64,000 nt of DNA from Dioscorea cayenensis subsp. rotundata (GCF_009730915.1 NC_052477.1:5978611-6042610), one strand, 5' to 3'. Numbered from the stretch's first letter, positions 1 to 11,106 are shown. Numbers and translations: made by a program. Notes: generated by a model not told the origin, from the sequence alone.

Positions 1-350
1 CTCAATTTCACGTGGCTGAGTGGCTCAAGCATGCATGGGCTAAGTAAGGTATGCATTTAAGTAAGGCATGCTTTATCAGTTTATTATATTGTCATCAGGT
101 GGTTTATATGGGTCTTATATGAGTGTTTTGCTGGGTAAAAAAAAAACAAGGGACAGGGTGGCCATTTGAGATGACAAACCTGAAGTATATAAAAAGCATT
201 TTATTTAAAAAAAAGAGGGGGAATTATAAAGGCATCTCACAACGATCTACATTTGCTCTTTGATGTTGGCATGATGGAATAAAGGTACCAAAATTAAATA
301 AATAAAACAAATTAAATAAATAAAACAAAATAAATAAATAAATAAAATAA

Positions 351-499
351 AAATTTGAAAAACAAGGAAGGGGACCGGTAATAGAGGTACGAATATTGGT
401 ATGCCAGCGGATGAAGATGAAATATAAATTTGAAAAACAAGGAAGGGACCGGTAATAGAGGTACGAATATTGGTATGCCAGCTGATGAAGATGAAATAT
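351..499. repeat. 75-bp direct tandem duplication
   Basis: Two adjacent copies of a 75-bp unit begin at 351 and 426 (both start AAATTTGAAAAACAAGG) and differ by about two changes. The preceding 60 bases are an AAAT-rich low-complexity run. No gene is evident in it. Confidence 0.85.
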
Positions 500-502
500 A
501 GG

Positions 503-1489
503 GAGGCTTGTGATGAAATGTACAAACATGGGAGGGAGACCATTAGTTGTTCAAATTTCTGAGAAGCGAACCATGCCTAAGCTTGGTCCAAATCTGAGGA
601 GCCTGTCGAGGCAAACCTTGTTTTGAAACTCAAAATCCTACTTCTTTGCGGTTTCGTAATGCCACACAGACATCAGCATTAAAGTGAGTAGAGAGAACAC
701 AAGAGGGAGCCGTCCTCCATGGCGAACTTTGGCGAGGCATGCTGAGAAATATACAGATTAGAATGAAGAGGAGTGCTAAGACTACGGTTCGCTTCCAAAC
801 AGTTGTGATGATGAGAAACATCAAACAGGTTGTGATTAACATGACAATGATCACAGCCAGCCCTGGAAATCAAATGAAATTTATGGCATCCTTTAAAAAA
901 ATAATAAATAAAAATAAAAAAAAACAACAAAATAATCTAGAAATGATATGCAAGCTAGATGGATAGCAGAGAAACGTACACTTATCCTGATGCAACCAAG
1001 AAAAATCAATCTTGAAGTAGCGACAAGGGTGGTCATCTCAATGTGGTGGCTAAATTTGTCTCAAAGCAGCAATGAGACATATTCTTAAAAAAAAAGAAGA
1101 AGAAGAAAAGAAGGCGACAACAAGACATGCAATGCAGTAACAAGACACAGGCAACGGTGACTTATTCATTTCAAAACGGCAACAAAAATTATAAAAAAAA
1201 TTCAAGACGGCAATCAGGCAGGCAACGCGGTGACAAGGCACAAGCAGCGGCAATAATATATATATAAAAGTTATATGTTGACATATAATGATGTATTAAA
1301 AATATATATATATATATATATATATACTAAATAATAAAATTTATAATTTGCAAATCTTCTTGTTTTTTTTTTACTTGTACTTTTGCCCTTAATCGGAGGT
1401 TTCTGAGATTTTAATTTGAGGTAATTAATAATAGAGGCTTACCTCTATTAGAAATGGAAAAACCCACAAAACAAAAAAAAAATGATATT
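503..1489. other. Intergenic, no gene seen
   Basis: Only short overlapping open frames without recognisable domains are present. The stretch holds A-rich runs and an AT dinucleotide tract at about 1256-1326. Positions 1390-1450 resemble 60750-60830 (shared pieces include TTAATCGGAGGTT and GGTAATTAATA), so this part is probably retroelement debris. Confidence 0.5.
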
Positions 1490-1770
1490 TGTGCTTCGAT
1501 ATATCGTCTGGTGTCTTCTTCATGATGCCAGACGCGTATTTTCGATCCCACAGCCTTGTTTTAGACTTCACTTGTAGTCCTTTCATTTTAATTAATAGTC
1601 TAGAGCATCCCTTCGAATCTGTTGGCTAGACAATACGCAAAGAGGAAGTAAGGGTAGATCCTTTGGCCCAAGGAATACGACCCTCTCATGCTTGCATGGG
1701 AGGTATTACTTGACGACTCCGTGCGCTTGTGGACGAGTTCACACCATAGCTCTTTTTACCCCCAATGCAC
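1490..1770 (+). mobile_element. LTR-retrotransposon fragment (LTR/leader-like)
   Basis: The run with CCTTTGGCCCAAGGAATACG followed about 60 bases later by CTTGACGACTCCGTGCGCTTG resembles the end of the LTR and the leader of large plant Ty3/gypsy elements. No LTR pair or coding domain was found beside it, so only the class is suggested. Confidence 0.4.
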
Positions 1771-2411
1771 AAACAAAACAAACATAACTTTCTTTTTTTT
1801 CCTTCATTTCCATTTTTTCAACAAAATTAAAACAAGAAACAAACTAAAACAGTCCCTTAAACGTCGAAATTGAGTTTCCACAAGGTTTAATGAGTGAGTA
1901 GTGCAACAAGTGTCAATCAGGCAAAAATTCCCAAGAATTCAAGTAAAACTAGAGCATGAGAAAATTCAATGTTAAAATTTCACCTTTGGGTTTCTAGTGA
2001 GTCGATCTTTCATCCTTCTTCGAGTTTTCATTGACATTTTTCATTCCTCACCATCAAGCTTTGGATATTATTTTCTCCCCTATCTGTTAAGTTTTTATAG
2101 TTAACTTTGATGGAAAACGATTAGTGGCTATAGGAATGTTCAGAACACAGTGATGCATGTTTTTTAAAAGTTGTTTAGAAGTTTTTGAGCAAATAGCCTA
2201 ATCATTGTTTATCAATTTCAAAATTGAGAGGGCAAGGGTATGATAGAGCCTCAAATATGAGAAAAGAATTTAATAGTTTGAAGATATTGATCTTAAATGA
2301 AAATTCTTCTGCATTTTAAATCCATTATTTCACCCATCATCTACAATTAGTGGTTGTTTCAATTACCAAGAGTATTATAGTTGTTTTTACTTTGTTTATT
2401 ATTATCCAAGT
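1771..2411. other. Intergenic, no gene seen
   Basis: AT-rich DNA with no conserved reading frame. It may belong to the 5' part of the hAT relic that follows. Confidence 0.4.
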
Positions 2412-3440
2412 TTGATTATAAATATTGTGAGTGCTTTATGTAAAAGAAGAGATGCATTACTTCAAACATGCCATCATTGTAGAGAGATTAGAGTCTGGAG
2501 AGATTTTTACAGTAAGAGGCAAGCATCAAGAGAAAAATCTTGTAAGAACTGGAGATACTCACTGGGGTTCATATTTTACAATCTTCTCATTATGTGGGAA
2601 TCATTTTTGTAGGTGTTACAAAATGTGTACCAAGATGGGACTATTTTAGATCAAAAGGTATGACACCGAGTTTGATTGGTTAAATGGAGAGGTTTGAATT
2701 TATATTTATCTTGCAGTTGATGATGAAAGTGATGGGGATCACAAATGAATCATCAAATGCTTTACAACAAAAAGATCAAAACATTGTTAATGCCATGGCA
2801 TTGATTGATACTACGAAAGATCGCATATGAGATTTAAGAGATAACATATAGGGTGAGGTATTAGAAGAGGTTTGCAACTTTTGTGATAGACTGTGTATTT
2901 CAGTGCCCCACATAGAAGATAAAGTACCATTCAGGGGGCATTCTAAGCATGAAGGTTGGTGGACTACTTATTATTATCATTACCATTCAGAGCTTTTTAT
3001 TGTTGATGTTGATTTAATTGCTATTGAAATAAATAGTCAATTCAATGAGATAATTGGGAAGTTGCTAACTTGAATACCGTGTCTTGATCTAAGAAACTTA
3101 TTTTCTAGATTCCATCATGGCAGGTTACTTCTTGCTGAAATTTATTCCGATGATTAGAACAACTTCATACCTACATTCAAGATGGTAGAAGGCCTAATTT
3201 TATCAAATGTCATAATCTTACAAATCTTGTTGTGAAGCCAGTTGAAACTAGAAAGTATTTGGTTTTTACATTGGTTTATCACCTTATTAAATTAGCTTTG
3301 ATCTTCTAGGTGGCAATGGCATCAATTGAAAAAGTCTTCACAATAATGAACATCATCAAAATCAAGTTGCACAACAAGATGGGAGATGAATGGTTAAATG
3401 ATCATGATGGTGTGCTACATTGAACAATAGGTGTTTGAAA
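2412..3440 (+). pseudogene. Decayed hAT-family transposase (ZMYM1/DUF4371-like)
   Basis: Pieces of a plant hAT transposase of the zinc-finger MYM1-like group are seen in order but in different frames. They are: a segment reading ALCKRRDAL near 2425; ESGEIFTVRGKHQEKNLVR near 2485-2545 in the next frame; a CDRLCISVPHIEDKVPFRG-like segment near 2885-2940; and a C-terminal hAT dimerisation remnant reading VAMASIEKVFTIMNIIK then NKMGDEWLND near 3310-3400. Several in-frame stops and frameshifts separate them. An intact protein would be about 700-800 residues, so more than half is missing or unrecognisable. Terminal inverted repeats were not identified. The family call is from memory of conserved blocks; the decay is directly visible. 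Confidence 0.75.
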
Positions 3441-4254
3441 CAATTGATGATGAAGCTATAATGGTGTGATTTCAAAATATGCAAGGTCGAAGGCTTTAAC
3501 TTCCACTTCATTGTGGTAATTGTTAGCGGTATGTATATTTTATATTTTTCGAATTGTTGATTATTATAATATCAAGTTTGAATTAATATAAAAATTTTTT
3601 AATATCTATTATTTTTTGAAGTTGAAGTCAAGACCAACATGGCTTTGCTTTTCACTCAGCAACTGGATTCATATGAAGGAAATGGTCTTGCAAATCGAAT
3701 ACATAAATATGAATGGTGGTTTAGGAAATGAGATTAGTTGCAAATTCAAACCCTCATAATTTTCTTATTTAAATGGTTTTCATAGCTTAGTATTTCCTTA
3801 AAAATACCCTCATAATCTTTTTTTATAAATTGTAAATATATACTAGGTCCCTGGCATAGGGTATTCCTTTTAGGGAGGATTTAAGATCTAACTCCAAAAC
3901 CCACGCAAGATGAGGGCATAGGTACTTGTTGAGCTTGCACTACATTTATGTATGCCCCTAACTTTTTTAAATGGGGGAGCGCATGTCATCTATTTTTTTT
4001 CAAAAAAGATTGTTAAGTCTTTTTCTAATTTGCTGGTATTGACACTTTTTGAACAACATAGATTCTTGATCTCATTACAAACATTGAACGTACTAGGCAT
4101 GGGCTTCGATCTTCACATCGTTTTCTCTCATTATTTGTTATTCATCAATGTTGTGTATCAAAATTTCCTAAATGGCTAATTTTGTTTGGTTTCTCAGCTA
4201 GAAATTTGTGTAGTGTGAATACTAATTTATTTCTCATTTTTTTAAGTTTAACGT
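3441..4254. other. Intergenic, no gene seen
   Basis: AT-rich DNA between the hAT relic and the CACTA element. A 75-codon open frame at 3952-4179 has no recognisable motif. The last three bases (CGT, 4252-4254) are the left copy of the CACTA target-site duplication. Confidence 0.5.
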
Positions 4255-4778
4255 CACTACGTCATTTATGGGCTTTAGAGGCAATTAAATAGAGGGGTTT
4301 TAAAAAATCACCTCTATAATAAATAGGATATATATTTTTTTAATTTTTAGAGTCGGTTTAGTTAAACCCCTCTACATTAATTTTGGTTTTAAAAAATAAT
4401 TAAAAAAACCATCCCCTCTCTCTCTCTCTCTCGCCCTAATTCCTCCGCCCTCGCCTCTTCGTGCCCGCCTCCCCAAACCCTCTACCCTTTCACCCTCAAA
4501 CTCCGGCCCCACGACAACCCTCTCAGAACCCTCATCCCCTCCGCCCATCTGCGGCAATCGCTCTCTCCCTCACGCCTCCTCGCCCGCCTTCTCAAGCCAT
4601 CCCTCGCCACCGCCCCTATCTCTCAGTCCGAGACCCTCCCGGAATCACTCACCGACGATGAGAAAGTCCGCGCACTCGAAGACCACCTCACCTCTGATCC
4701 AGACGGCAAAAACTCCCCTACTCTTTCCGCCTCACCTCCCGGGCGTGAGAAAGGGTTAGGGTTCCGTGAGCTCCATCA

Positions 4779-5245
4779 ATGAGGGTGAAGAACAAGAGAC
4801 ACCGCAAGGCGGTGAGGTTCTACTCAGGCGCTTTTGGATTCTGTGAACCCTACAAGGTCCTCTGCGATGGTACCTTCGTTCACCACCTCCTTCTCCATAA
4901 CCCGTTCCTACGAACAACGCTCTCCAGCGTCTCCTCGGAGCCCGTGTGCTACTTTTCTCCTCTCGCTGAGTCGTTGCTGAGCTCCAAGTGCTTGGTGAAT
5001 CCCACTCTGAAGCTCTCAATGCCGCTCGCCAGCTTGTCACCATGAGGTTGCCCTCTTCACAGGATTTCTCTCTGTTCATGCCTTTTTTATTGTTTTGATA
5101 CGATTAAGGCATATGTTGTGCTGGTTTTGTTGTTCCAGATGAGACCATGAGAAGAGGGTGAGCGCCACTGCGTGCATAGAATCGATCATCGGAAAGTCGA
5201 ATCTCAAGCACTTCTTTGTGCCCACGCAGGACGCTAATCTTCGAA
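4779..5245 (+). pseudogene. UTP23: Captured UTP23 fragment (rRNA-processing PIN-domain protein)
   Basis: UTP23 is a small-subunit processome protein with a degenerate PIN nuclease fold that acts in nucleolar 18S rRNA maturation. The ATG at 4779 opens MRVKNKRHRKAVRFYSGAFG, then KVLCDGTFVHHLL, both typical of the UTP23 N-terminus. A frameshift near 4970 breaks the frame, but the following GESHSEALNAARQLVTM is still readable to about 5045 in another frame. After a short intron (GT near 5046, AG near 5139) a second exon (about 5140-5245) encodes HEKRVSATACIESIIGKSN and FFVPTQDANL. The rest, including the C-terminal basic tail, is absent. A GC-rich, Pro-rich 5' leader (4430-4778) looks like captured UTR or promoter DNA. 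The fragment lies wholly inside the CACTA element, so a full UTP23 gene should exist elsewhere. Confidence 0.8.
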
Positions 5246-5845
5246 TGATTTCTTGTTGTCATTATTTAGACCTCTTTGATATGTTAATTGCAGATTTTTG
5301 GTGGAACTATTCTTTTTGATTACCATATAGTTTTTTTGGTACGAGTTTGCAAATCTATCGATATGATTTTTATCGAGAACCTTAGAAATATGCCCCGATT
5401 TTTTTCATAATTGTTATTTCATATTGTGTGTGTATTATAAATTGATAAAAATTTTTGTTAAGAAATCTCTATAGTATCTGTTTGTATGTATTATAATAAA
5501 TTTTTAGCATGTTTTTTTGCAAGTAAGATCTTTGAGGACACATGATTCATTGATCATTCATCGGATTTTTTTGGTGTCAAGTTTTTTTCATATAAATTCT
5601 GTAGATTGCTGGTGTGTGATGGTTGTATGTTTTTACTCTCTATGCATGATGCAGGTGCTCTTAAGCATTCATTCAGGACATGCTAAGCATTGGTGGAAGG
5701 GTGCATGGTTTGGGAAATAATTGCTCTGATGAAATTTATTTGAAGCTACGCACTAGTACAGGTTGATAATTTATATTTTTATCTTCATTTTGATTGTCAT
5801 AATTTATTCATTAGCTATTGTGAAGTAGGTTATTAATGAAGATCT

Positions 5846-6600
5846 ATATTTTTGGGTGAAGAGATACTTAGCAAGCAGTGGTACATTTGTGGGAATGTGT
5901 TGACTGAAGCTGATGTCCGCTTGTTTGTCACTCTTATAAGATTTGATGAGGTACAGTTCATCTCTTAAGTGAAGAATATATTCTTTTTGGTCCCTGATGA
6001 CTTTTAACCACATTTTGTAATGGTATTTCGGGCCTTGTACAATATTTAGTTTTTTTGTAATCGGAAGCAAAAAAATTTTTTTCAATTCTAAAAAGAAGAT
6101 GCAATTTCTAGTATTCAAATTAGAAGTGTCTTATTAATTGTAGCTTTACATTACGCAAGTATATCCTAGAAACTAGTATTCAAATCAAATGTAGCATATT
6201 GGATGCACTGCTTTTCCTTTGTTTAATTGCTAACAAAATAAAAGCACGGTCAAGTCGAATTTGATAATAATTTTTCATTCAATTTCCAGAATTGGCATTA
6301 AGAATTACTCCTCTTAAGTCTTAACTATTTTTACTTTGACAAAAACTCAATTTCATCGAGCCGCTTTCCTTGCATAATTTTTGTTGATAATGCTTTAGTT
6401 GCTAACTCGCCTCATTCTTTCATATTTCATGCGTGTTTATGTTGATCATTTCAAATGCAACAAGAAGTCGATACGAGAGTATCCAAATCTGCTCAACTAC
6501 ACCAAAGACATATACCAAAACCAAAGGCATGAACAGATCTGCTAACATGGAACACATTATGTTTGATTCCTTACTTTCCAGCTCAGCTCATCCATTGCCA
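5846..6600 (+). pseudogene. Captured glutathionyl-hydroquinone reductase (ECM4/GST-xi type) fragment
   Basis: Two exons of the C-terminal helical domain of the GST-xi (glutathionyl-hydroquinone reductase) family are visible. The first (about 5858-5950) reads [12 protein letters not shown] and [17 protein letters not shown] and stops at a GT donor at 5951. The second (about 6434 onward) reads HFKCNKKSIREYPNLLNYTK. The frame then shifts near 6515, with a family-like NRSANMEHIM in the next frame. The N-terminal thioredoxin fold and its Cys-Pro-(Trp/Tyr)-Ala active site are absent, so no reductase activity is possible. An intact protein has about 320-400 residues; fewer than 80 are recognisable here. 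The intron between the pieces shows that genomic DNA, not mRNA, was captured. Confidence 0.75.
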
Positions 6601-6622
6601 TGGTCAATGAGGGTATATAATC
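6567..6622 (+). repeat. Direct repeat copy 1 inside CACTA element
   Basis: This run of about 55 bp, starting TTCCTTACTTTCCAG and ending GAGGGTATATAAT, recurs with a few changes at 7562-7617. It lies at the 3' edge of the reductase fragment. Confidence 0.75.
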
Positions 6623-6779
6623 TTAGGCATGAGAAAAAAAATAATTGGCAAAAATTTATTCTAACTACTAAACTCGTCATCTTTTTTTGCCTTTTTGAAG
6701 TATAAACACCAAGAATGAAAAAAATTTGACCATCTTTCTCATCATCTTCTTCACACTAGAAAAACTCATTAACCTCGTG

Positions 6780-7330
6780 CATTGCTTGAAAGGGATATTG
6801 CCAACCTCCATGTCCAAGACAAGCTCCTTCTCTCATCGCCTTTGGCCCCTCGAAAAGCATCACCTTCGACACCGATGGCAAAGGCCCCTACACTGGCATC
6901 TCTAATGGCCATATACTCAAATGGAGAGGCTGTAGTCTTGGTTGGCAAGAGTTTGCCACCACTTCAAACATCAGGTATATATATATATATATATAATACA
7001 GATACATATATAACTACTTAAGATAATATCTTATGAATTTTTTACTATTGTTTTAATTATCTGTATTTTTCGGGACAAGTAACTATGATAGCATAAAATA
7101 TTTCCATGTAAGTTTAGAGAGTAAATATGGGAGGCCATTGGGGTTGCAGTTTAATAAAGGCACCGGTGATCTTTACATCATCGATGCTTATTTTTGGATT
7201 ATTAACTATTGGACTTGAGGGAGGAGAGGTAGCACGAGTTGTCAGTAGCTACTATGGTCGTTGATGATCAACCATTTGGGCTCACTAATGGTTTGGATGT
7301 TGATCAACAGTAATGACATGGTTTATTTCA
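6780..7330 (+). pseudogene. Captured strictosidine-synthase-like gene fragment
   Basis: The strictosidine-synthase-like (SSL) family are six-bladed beta-propeller proteins, mostly esterase-like or of unknown substrate; only a few make alkaloids. One exon-like block (about 6830-6972) reads FDTDGKGPYTGISNGHILKW followed by GWQEFATTSNIR, and runs into an AT tract. A second block (about 7117-7330) reads GRPLGLQFNKGTGDLYI, then IDAYF, and after frame breaks VARVVSS and PFGLTNGLDVD. These match the order of the first blades of SSL proteins. The signal peptide, the later blades and the C-terminus are missing. At least two frame breaks in the second block make it non-coding. The call rests on motif recognition alone. 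Confidence 0.75.
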
Positions 7331-7561
7331 TCGATAACATGACTCATTTCCAAAGAAAATGAATTATTCTAATTTATGGTTTTTCTTTTCTTTTTTTATT
7401 ATTAATGTCTGTTAGCTCTTTTGAAAATCTTCTTCATTATTCTCAAATTAAAGAAAATAATATATGTGATATGAAAAATTAAAACCCAAGTGCACCAACT
7501 GAATCATTACTTGTTGCATCTGATTCAGGTCATCAGCTTATAAATGGGGTATTGTTTCAGT

Positions 7562-7617
7562 TTCCTTACTTTCCAGTTTCAGTTCATCCATTGTCATTGC
7601 CAATGAGGGTATATAAT
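7562..7617 (+). repeat. Direct repeat copy 2 inside CACTA element
   Basis: Second copy of the repeat of about 55 bp found at 6567-6622, about 995 bp downstream in the same orientation. The rest of 7331-8159 shows no recognisable gene. Confidence 0.75.
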
Positions 7618-8159
7618 GAAAATGAATAGGGTCCACACTTGATCACATTCATAGGTCAAGATTCTGAGACCAAAAATACAATGCACGGGCATTAGCTTTA
7701 ACATGTGACACATGCCCATCAACCTCAAATTTGGATCCCATTATATGCATGCATCTTTTGACCCTCAAATAGTTATCAGTTAGCCCTACCATGTGTCTCT
7801 CACTTGTTTATTTTCTTTTCTGCAGATAAACCTATCATGTGCAGTAAACTTACTAGTATATTTTGCAATACTTTAAATGTCTACATTAAACTAGTTATAC
7901 TAGCCACTAGCTTATGTTAAAAGGTTCCTTATCTATTGTATGATCATTGTTATCATTAAATGTTATGACTTCTACCAAGAAAAAAAAATTCGATTTTTTT
8001 TAACTTGCGAGTACGGAATTTAGGTTTTAGCTTGGTACTATTTTTGGGTTTTTCATCTGAGATATGAAATTGGAGAATCGGTATCGGTATGATGCTTTAT
8101 GAGGAAGAGGAAGTCCTAATTGTATTTTATTGTTGTTTCTTTCTTGATTTTGATTTCAG

Positions 8160-9994
8160 AGAGCAATCCATTGAACCCAATGAGCAATGGAGGTGAGAGT
8201 GTTAAAGAAGAGGTGTCCCATGAATCTTCTGGAAGGCCACCATTTGCTATCCCGCAATCGATGAGGGAGGAGCAAGTGCAAAATGCTGTCAATTTTTTAT
8301 CTCATCCCAAAGTAAAGGGCTCTCCAGTGATTTTCCGGGGTGCTTTCCTCGAAAAGAAAGGCCTTTCAAAAGAGGAAATTGATGAGGCCTTCCGCCGTGT
8401 TCCTGTAAGCCTTATATCATCTGACAGTGTGCTTGTTCTTGGTGGTATAATTCTTCATGGTTTTTATAAGTTCTTACTATTGGATTTGGTTTTGTGATGA
8501 CTTGCAGGATTCAGCACCTTCAAATGCCGCAGGTGCAGGGACTAACACCACAAACCAAGCTAATCAAGGTGATCATAAGTGTTTCTCTGTTTGCGCATAA
8601 CAACTATTGTTGCTTAAATTTTGGGGGGAAAAAAAACAGGGTTCTTTTTCTATGGATTTCAAATTTTGTTTATCTGTTTCTCAATATGTGACATAAAATT
8701 GATGCATTGAATGCATATAATGTATCTGCTTGCAAGGTTGCTTTTATATTGTAGCTTCTATTATTTTAACATTGTCTCTCCATGAGTAGTTTTCTTCAGA
8801 AATATTTAGCATTTATCACGCCTTTCTTGACATGGAGGTTTGTGGATTATAAATTCTGATTTTCTATTTCCTTACAGTAAGCCAGCCCAATCCATCTCCA
8901 GCCTTGCAGCCTGTTGCTGGTGGTTCTTCTCTGGGTGCTAGTTTGCAGCAACCCCGGCTTCAGTGGAACCATGCTTTGTTTGCAATAGGTGTTCTTACTG
9001 CTTCTAGAGCAGCAACTGGTGTTCTTTTTAAGGTATCACATAACTCTTTACCCAAAAACTGCATTCGCATTTATATTATCTTTGTGGTCTATCCAGCAAT
9101 TGCTTCTGGAGCAGAAACTGCTTTTGCATTTATTCATCTTGTGCAATTTATGACAGTTTGTTTTGTTTATAATGCATTGTGTTCCTTGTTTTTTCCTTGT
9201 AGAAAATGGTTGTTCCTAGGCTGCAATCTTTGGTTCAGAGGGTTGTTGAAAAAGATAGAGAATCCAAAAAGGAAGTAGAATTGAAGAGCAGCCTTGCTGA
9301 AGAAGCTGCAGAAGCTGCAGAAGCTGCAAAAGCTGCAAAAGCTGACGCTTCTGCAGCTGCTATTGTGGCTAAGGCAGATCAAGAATTAGTAAATGCAAAA
9401 AATGAAGGTCCTACATTTTTTTAATCTTTTTGGTTCAATCATATATTTCTTATATGGCTTTTAAAAAAAATTTATCATTTTTCATTCCATGTATCTGCAG
9501 AGAGGAAGCATCTTGAACTTTTTATGGAGATGATGGATATGCAAATGAAGGAGATGAAATCCATGTCCAAATCTATTCGAGAATTGGAAATGAGAACAGA
9601 GAATGGCCGATATGAGGATAAATCGATAGGAGTGCATTCAATGGGCAATGGTATGTTAATCAGATAGGTATATAGGTATTCATCTCTGCATCTTGATATG
9701 CATCTTGCTGGGAAGTTTCCCTCCCTATCTGGGGCCCTTTCTTTGGGTCTCTTTGTGTTGGATGTATTTTTCTTTATTTTTCAATCATGTGTGTAGGTTT
9801 AATGACTTCCAAAAAAATAGTACCAAGCTAAAACCCTAAATTCCGCTTAGTATAGTTTTTGTATTGTGTGTATGTTTTTATTTGGTCATTCTAAATACAA
9901 GATTGGATTTTTGATTGAATAAAATTGGATTTTGTTTAATATTTTTGCAGATTTTGGAGAATTTATGGTTAAAGATCAAGAGGGTTCAAGATGA
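8160..9994 (+). CDS. PEX14: PEX14-like peroxisomal import protein, truncated, inside CACTA
   Basis: PEX14 is the peroxisome-membrane docking factor for the PTS1/PTS2 receptors PEX5 and PEX7. Six exons with GT-AG borders can be placed: 8160-8404, 8508-8568, 8878-9032, 9203-9407, 9501-9650 and 9951-9994 (stop TGA). The frame stays open across all joins (860 nt). Exon 1 gives the receptor-binding domain (REEQVQNAVNFLSHPKVKG, then GSPVIFRGAFLEKKGLS and EEIDEAFRRVP). Exon 3 gives the hydrophobic segment (HALFAIGVLTASRAATGVLF). Exon 4 gives an Ala/Glu-rich coiled coil. The true N-terminus is missing: exon 1 begins mid-codon after an acceptor, and the first usable ATG is near 8180. The C-terminal half of the family's roughly 500 residues is absent; the reading ends at DQEGSR. 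Position inside the CACTA element marks it as a captured fragment. It could still yield a protein of about 280 residues with docking domain and membrane segment. No promoter was identified. Confidence 0.75.
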
Positions 9995-10259
9995 GAGGAT
10001 ACATGAAGCTTTTTTACTTTGTGTAATTAACTCAAAAAATATTTTTTAATGAAAGTACACAAATAGTGTAAAACACTTATATTTTTGTTATTACTCAAAA
10101 ATACATTACACTTTTAATTCATAACATGTCAATAATGGTCAATGAAATTGCATTTAGTATATTTTTGTATATAATGAAAATTTTATGTTTTTAATTTACA
10201 GGTTAACAAATTTATTTATTATTAATTGGAAAAAAAATTAAAATTTAATTCAATTGAAT

Positions 10260-10795
10260 GAACAAATTTAGAGGTGATTATAACCACCTTTAAAAGTATG
10301 AACATGCAAGATATTATTAGCTATAGAGGCGGTTATAACCGCCTCTACTACTTATAATTTTTAGAGGTGGTTATAACAACCTCTAAAACGATTAATGAAA
10401 AATTAGTAACTATAGAGGCGGTTATAACCGCCTTTACCACGTATAAGAAAGTAATGAAAACTTAGTAGTTATAGAGGCGGTTATAACCGCCTCAAAAAAA
10501 CTATTGAAAGGTAAAGAAAACTTAATAGCTATAGAGACGGTTATAACCGCCTCTAAAACTATTGGAAGGTAATGAAAACTTAGTAGCTATAGAGCGGTTA
10601 TAACCGCCTACTCTTGTTATTAAAAACCGCTCAGTAAATAAAACTTACCCCTAACGGTTGAGTACAAACCGGCTCTAAAGTGTAGAGCCGGCTTGATACG
10701 AGACGGTTTAGAGGCGGGTAAAAAAACCAACACTATACCTATAAAGGCGGTTATAACCGCCTCTATAGAGCTTTTAAAACCGCCTCAAAAACACT
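10260..10795. repeat. CACTA subterminal palindrome array
   Basis: About eight copies of a palindrome of the form TAGAGGCGGTTATAACCGCC recur every 50-75 bp, for example near 10324, 10410, 10467, 10528, 10590 and 10743, plus variants with GGTGGTTATAAC. Subterminal repeats of CACTA elements are known binding sites for the TNPA-type protein. Diverged half-sites at the left end are much sparser. Confidence 0.85.
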
Positions 10796-11069
10796 TTTTT
10801 GGTGTAGTGCGTCCACGCTTTTTGACAATCAACAACTTGGATTTGCATCGCAAAGATCTAAGCATGGCCCTAAAAGCAAGCGTCTCTCCTCAGTTGTTTT
10901 GTATTTTTATTTTTATTTTCATTCTTTTTGGTTCAATATTATTTTTTCTGTTTAATTTCAATTATTTGAGCCTATGGTGATTCAATCAATGCATATCAGT
11001 TTATTCTTTTAAGTCATCATGCATGCTTTAGAAAAAGAAAATAATAACAATGAAAGTATGATTTGATTC

Positions 11070-11074
11070 ACTTT

Positions 11075-11106
<32 letters not shown>

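Larger units (their letters stand above)
4255..10809. mobile_element. Gene-capturing CACTA (En/Spm) DNA transposon
   Basis: The element starts with CACTACGTCATTTATGGG at 4255 and ends with the inverted CACTACACCAAAAAAGTG at 10809. It is flanked by the 3-bp direct duplication CGT (4252-4254 and 10810-10812), which is the CACTA hallmark. Both ends carry GAGG-CGGTT/CCTC subterminal motifs: a few diverged copies at the left (about 4275-4375) and a dense palindromic array at the right (about 10260-10790). Inside 6555 bp no CACTA transposase was recognised. Instead there are pieces of four host-type genes (UTP23, glutathionyl-hydroquinone reductase, strictosidine-synthase-like, PEX14), all on the + strand and keeping introns, which shows capture at DNA level. 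It is thus a non-autonomous CACTA dependent on a transposase elsewhere. Ends and duplication are seen directly; the capture history is inferred. Confidence 0.9.

Noticed and set aside
4372..4661. Pro-rich and Gly/Arg-rich frames before UTP23
   Set aside because: Compositional frames in a GC-rich leader; no start context or family match.
6782..7021. 79-codon frame MLERDIANLHVQ as a gene
   Set aside because: It reads the strictosidine-synthase-like fragment in a wrong frame and ends in a TA tract.
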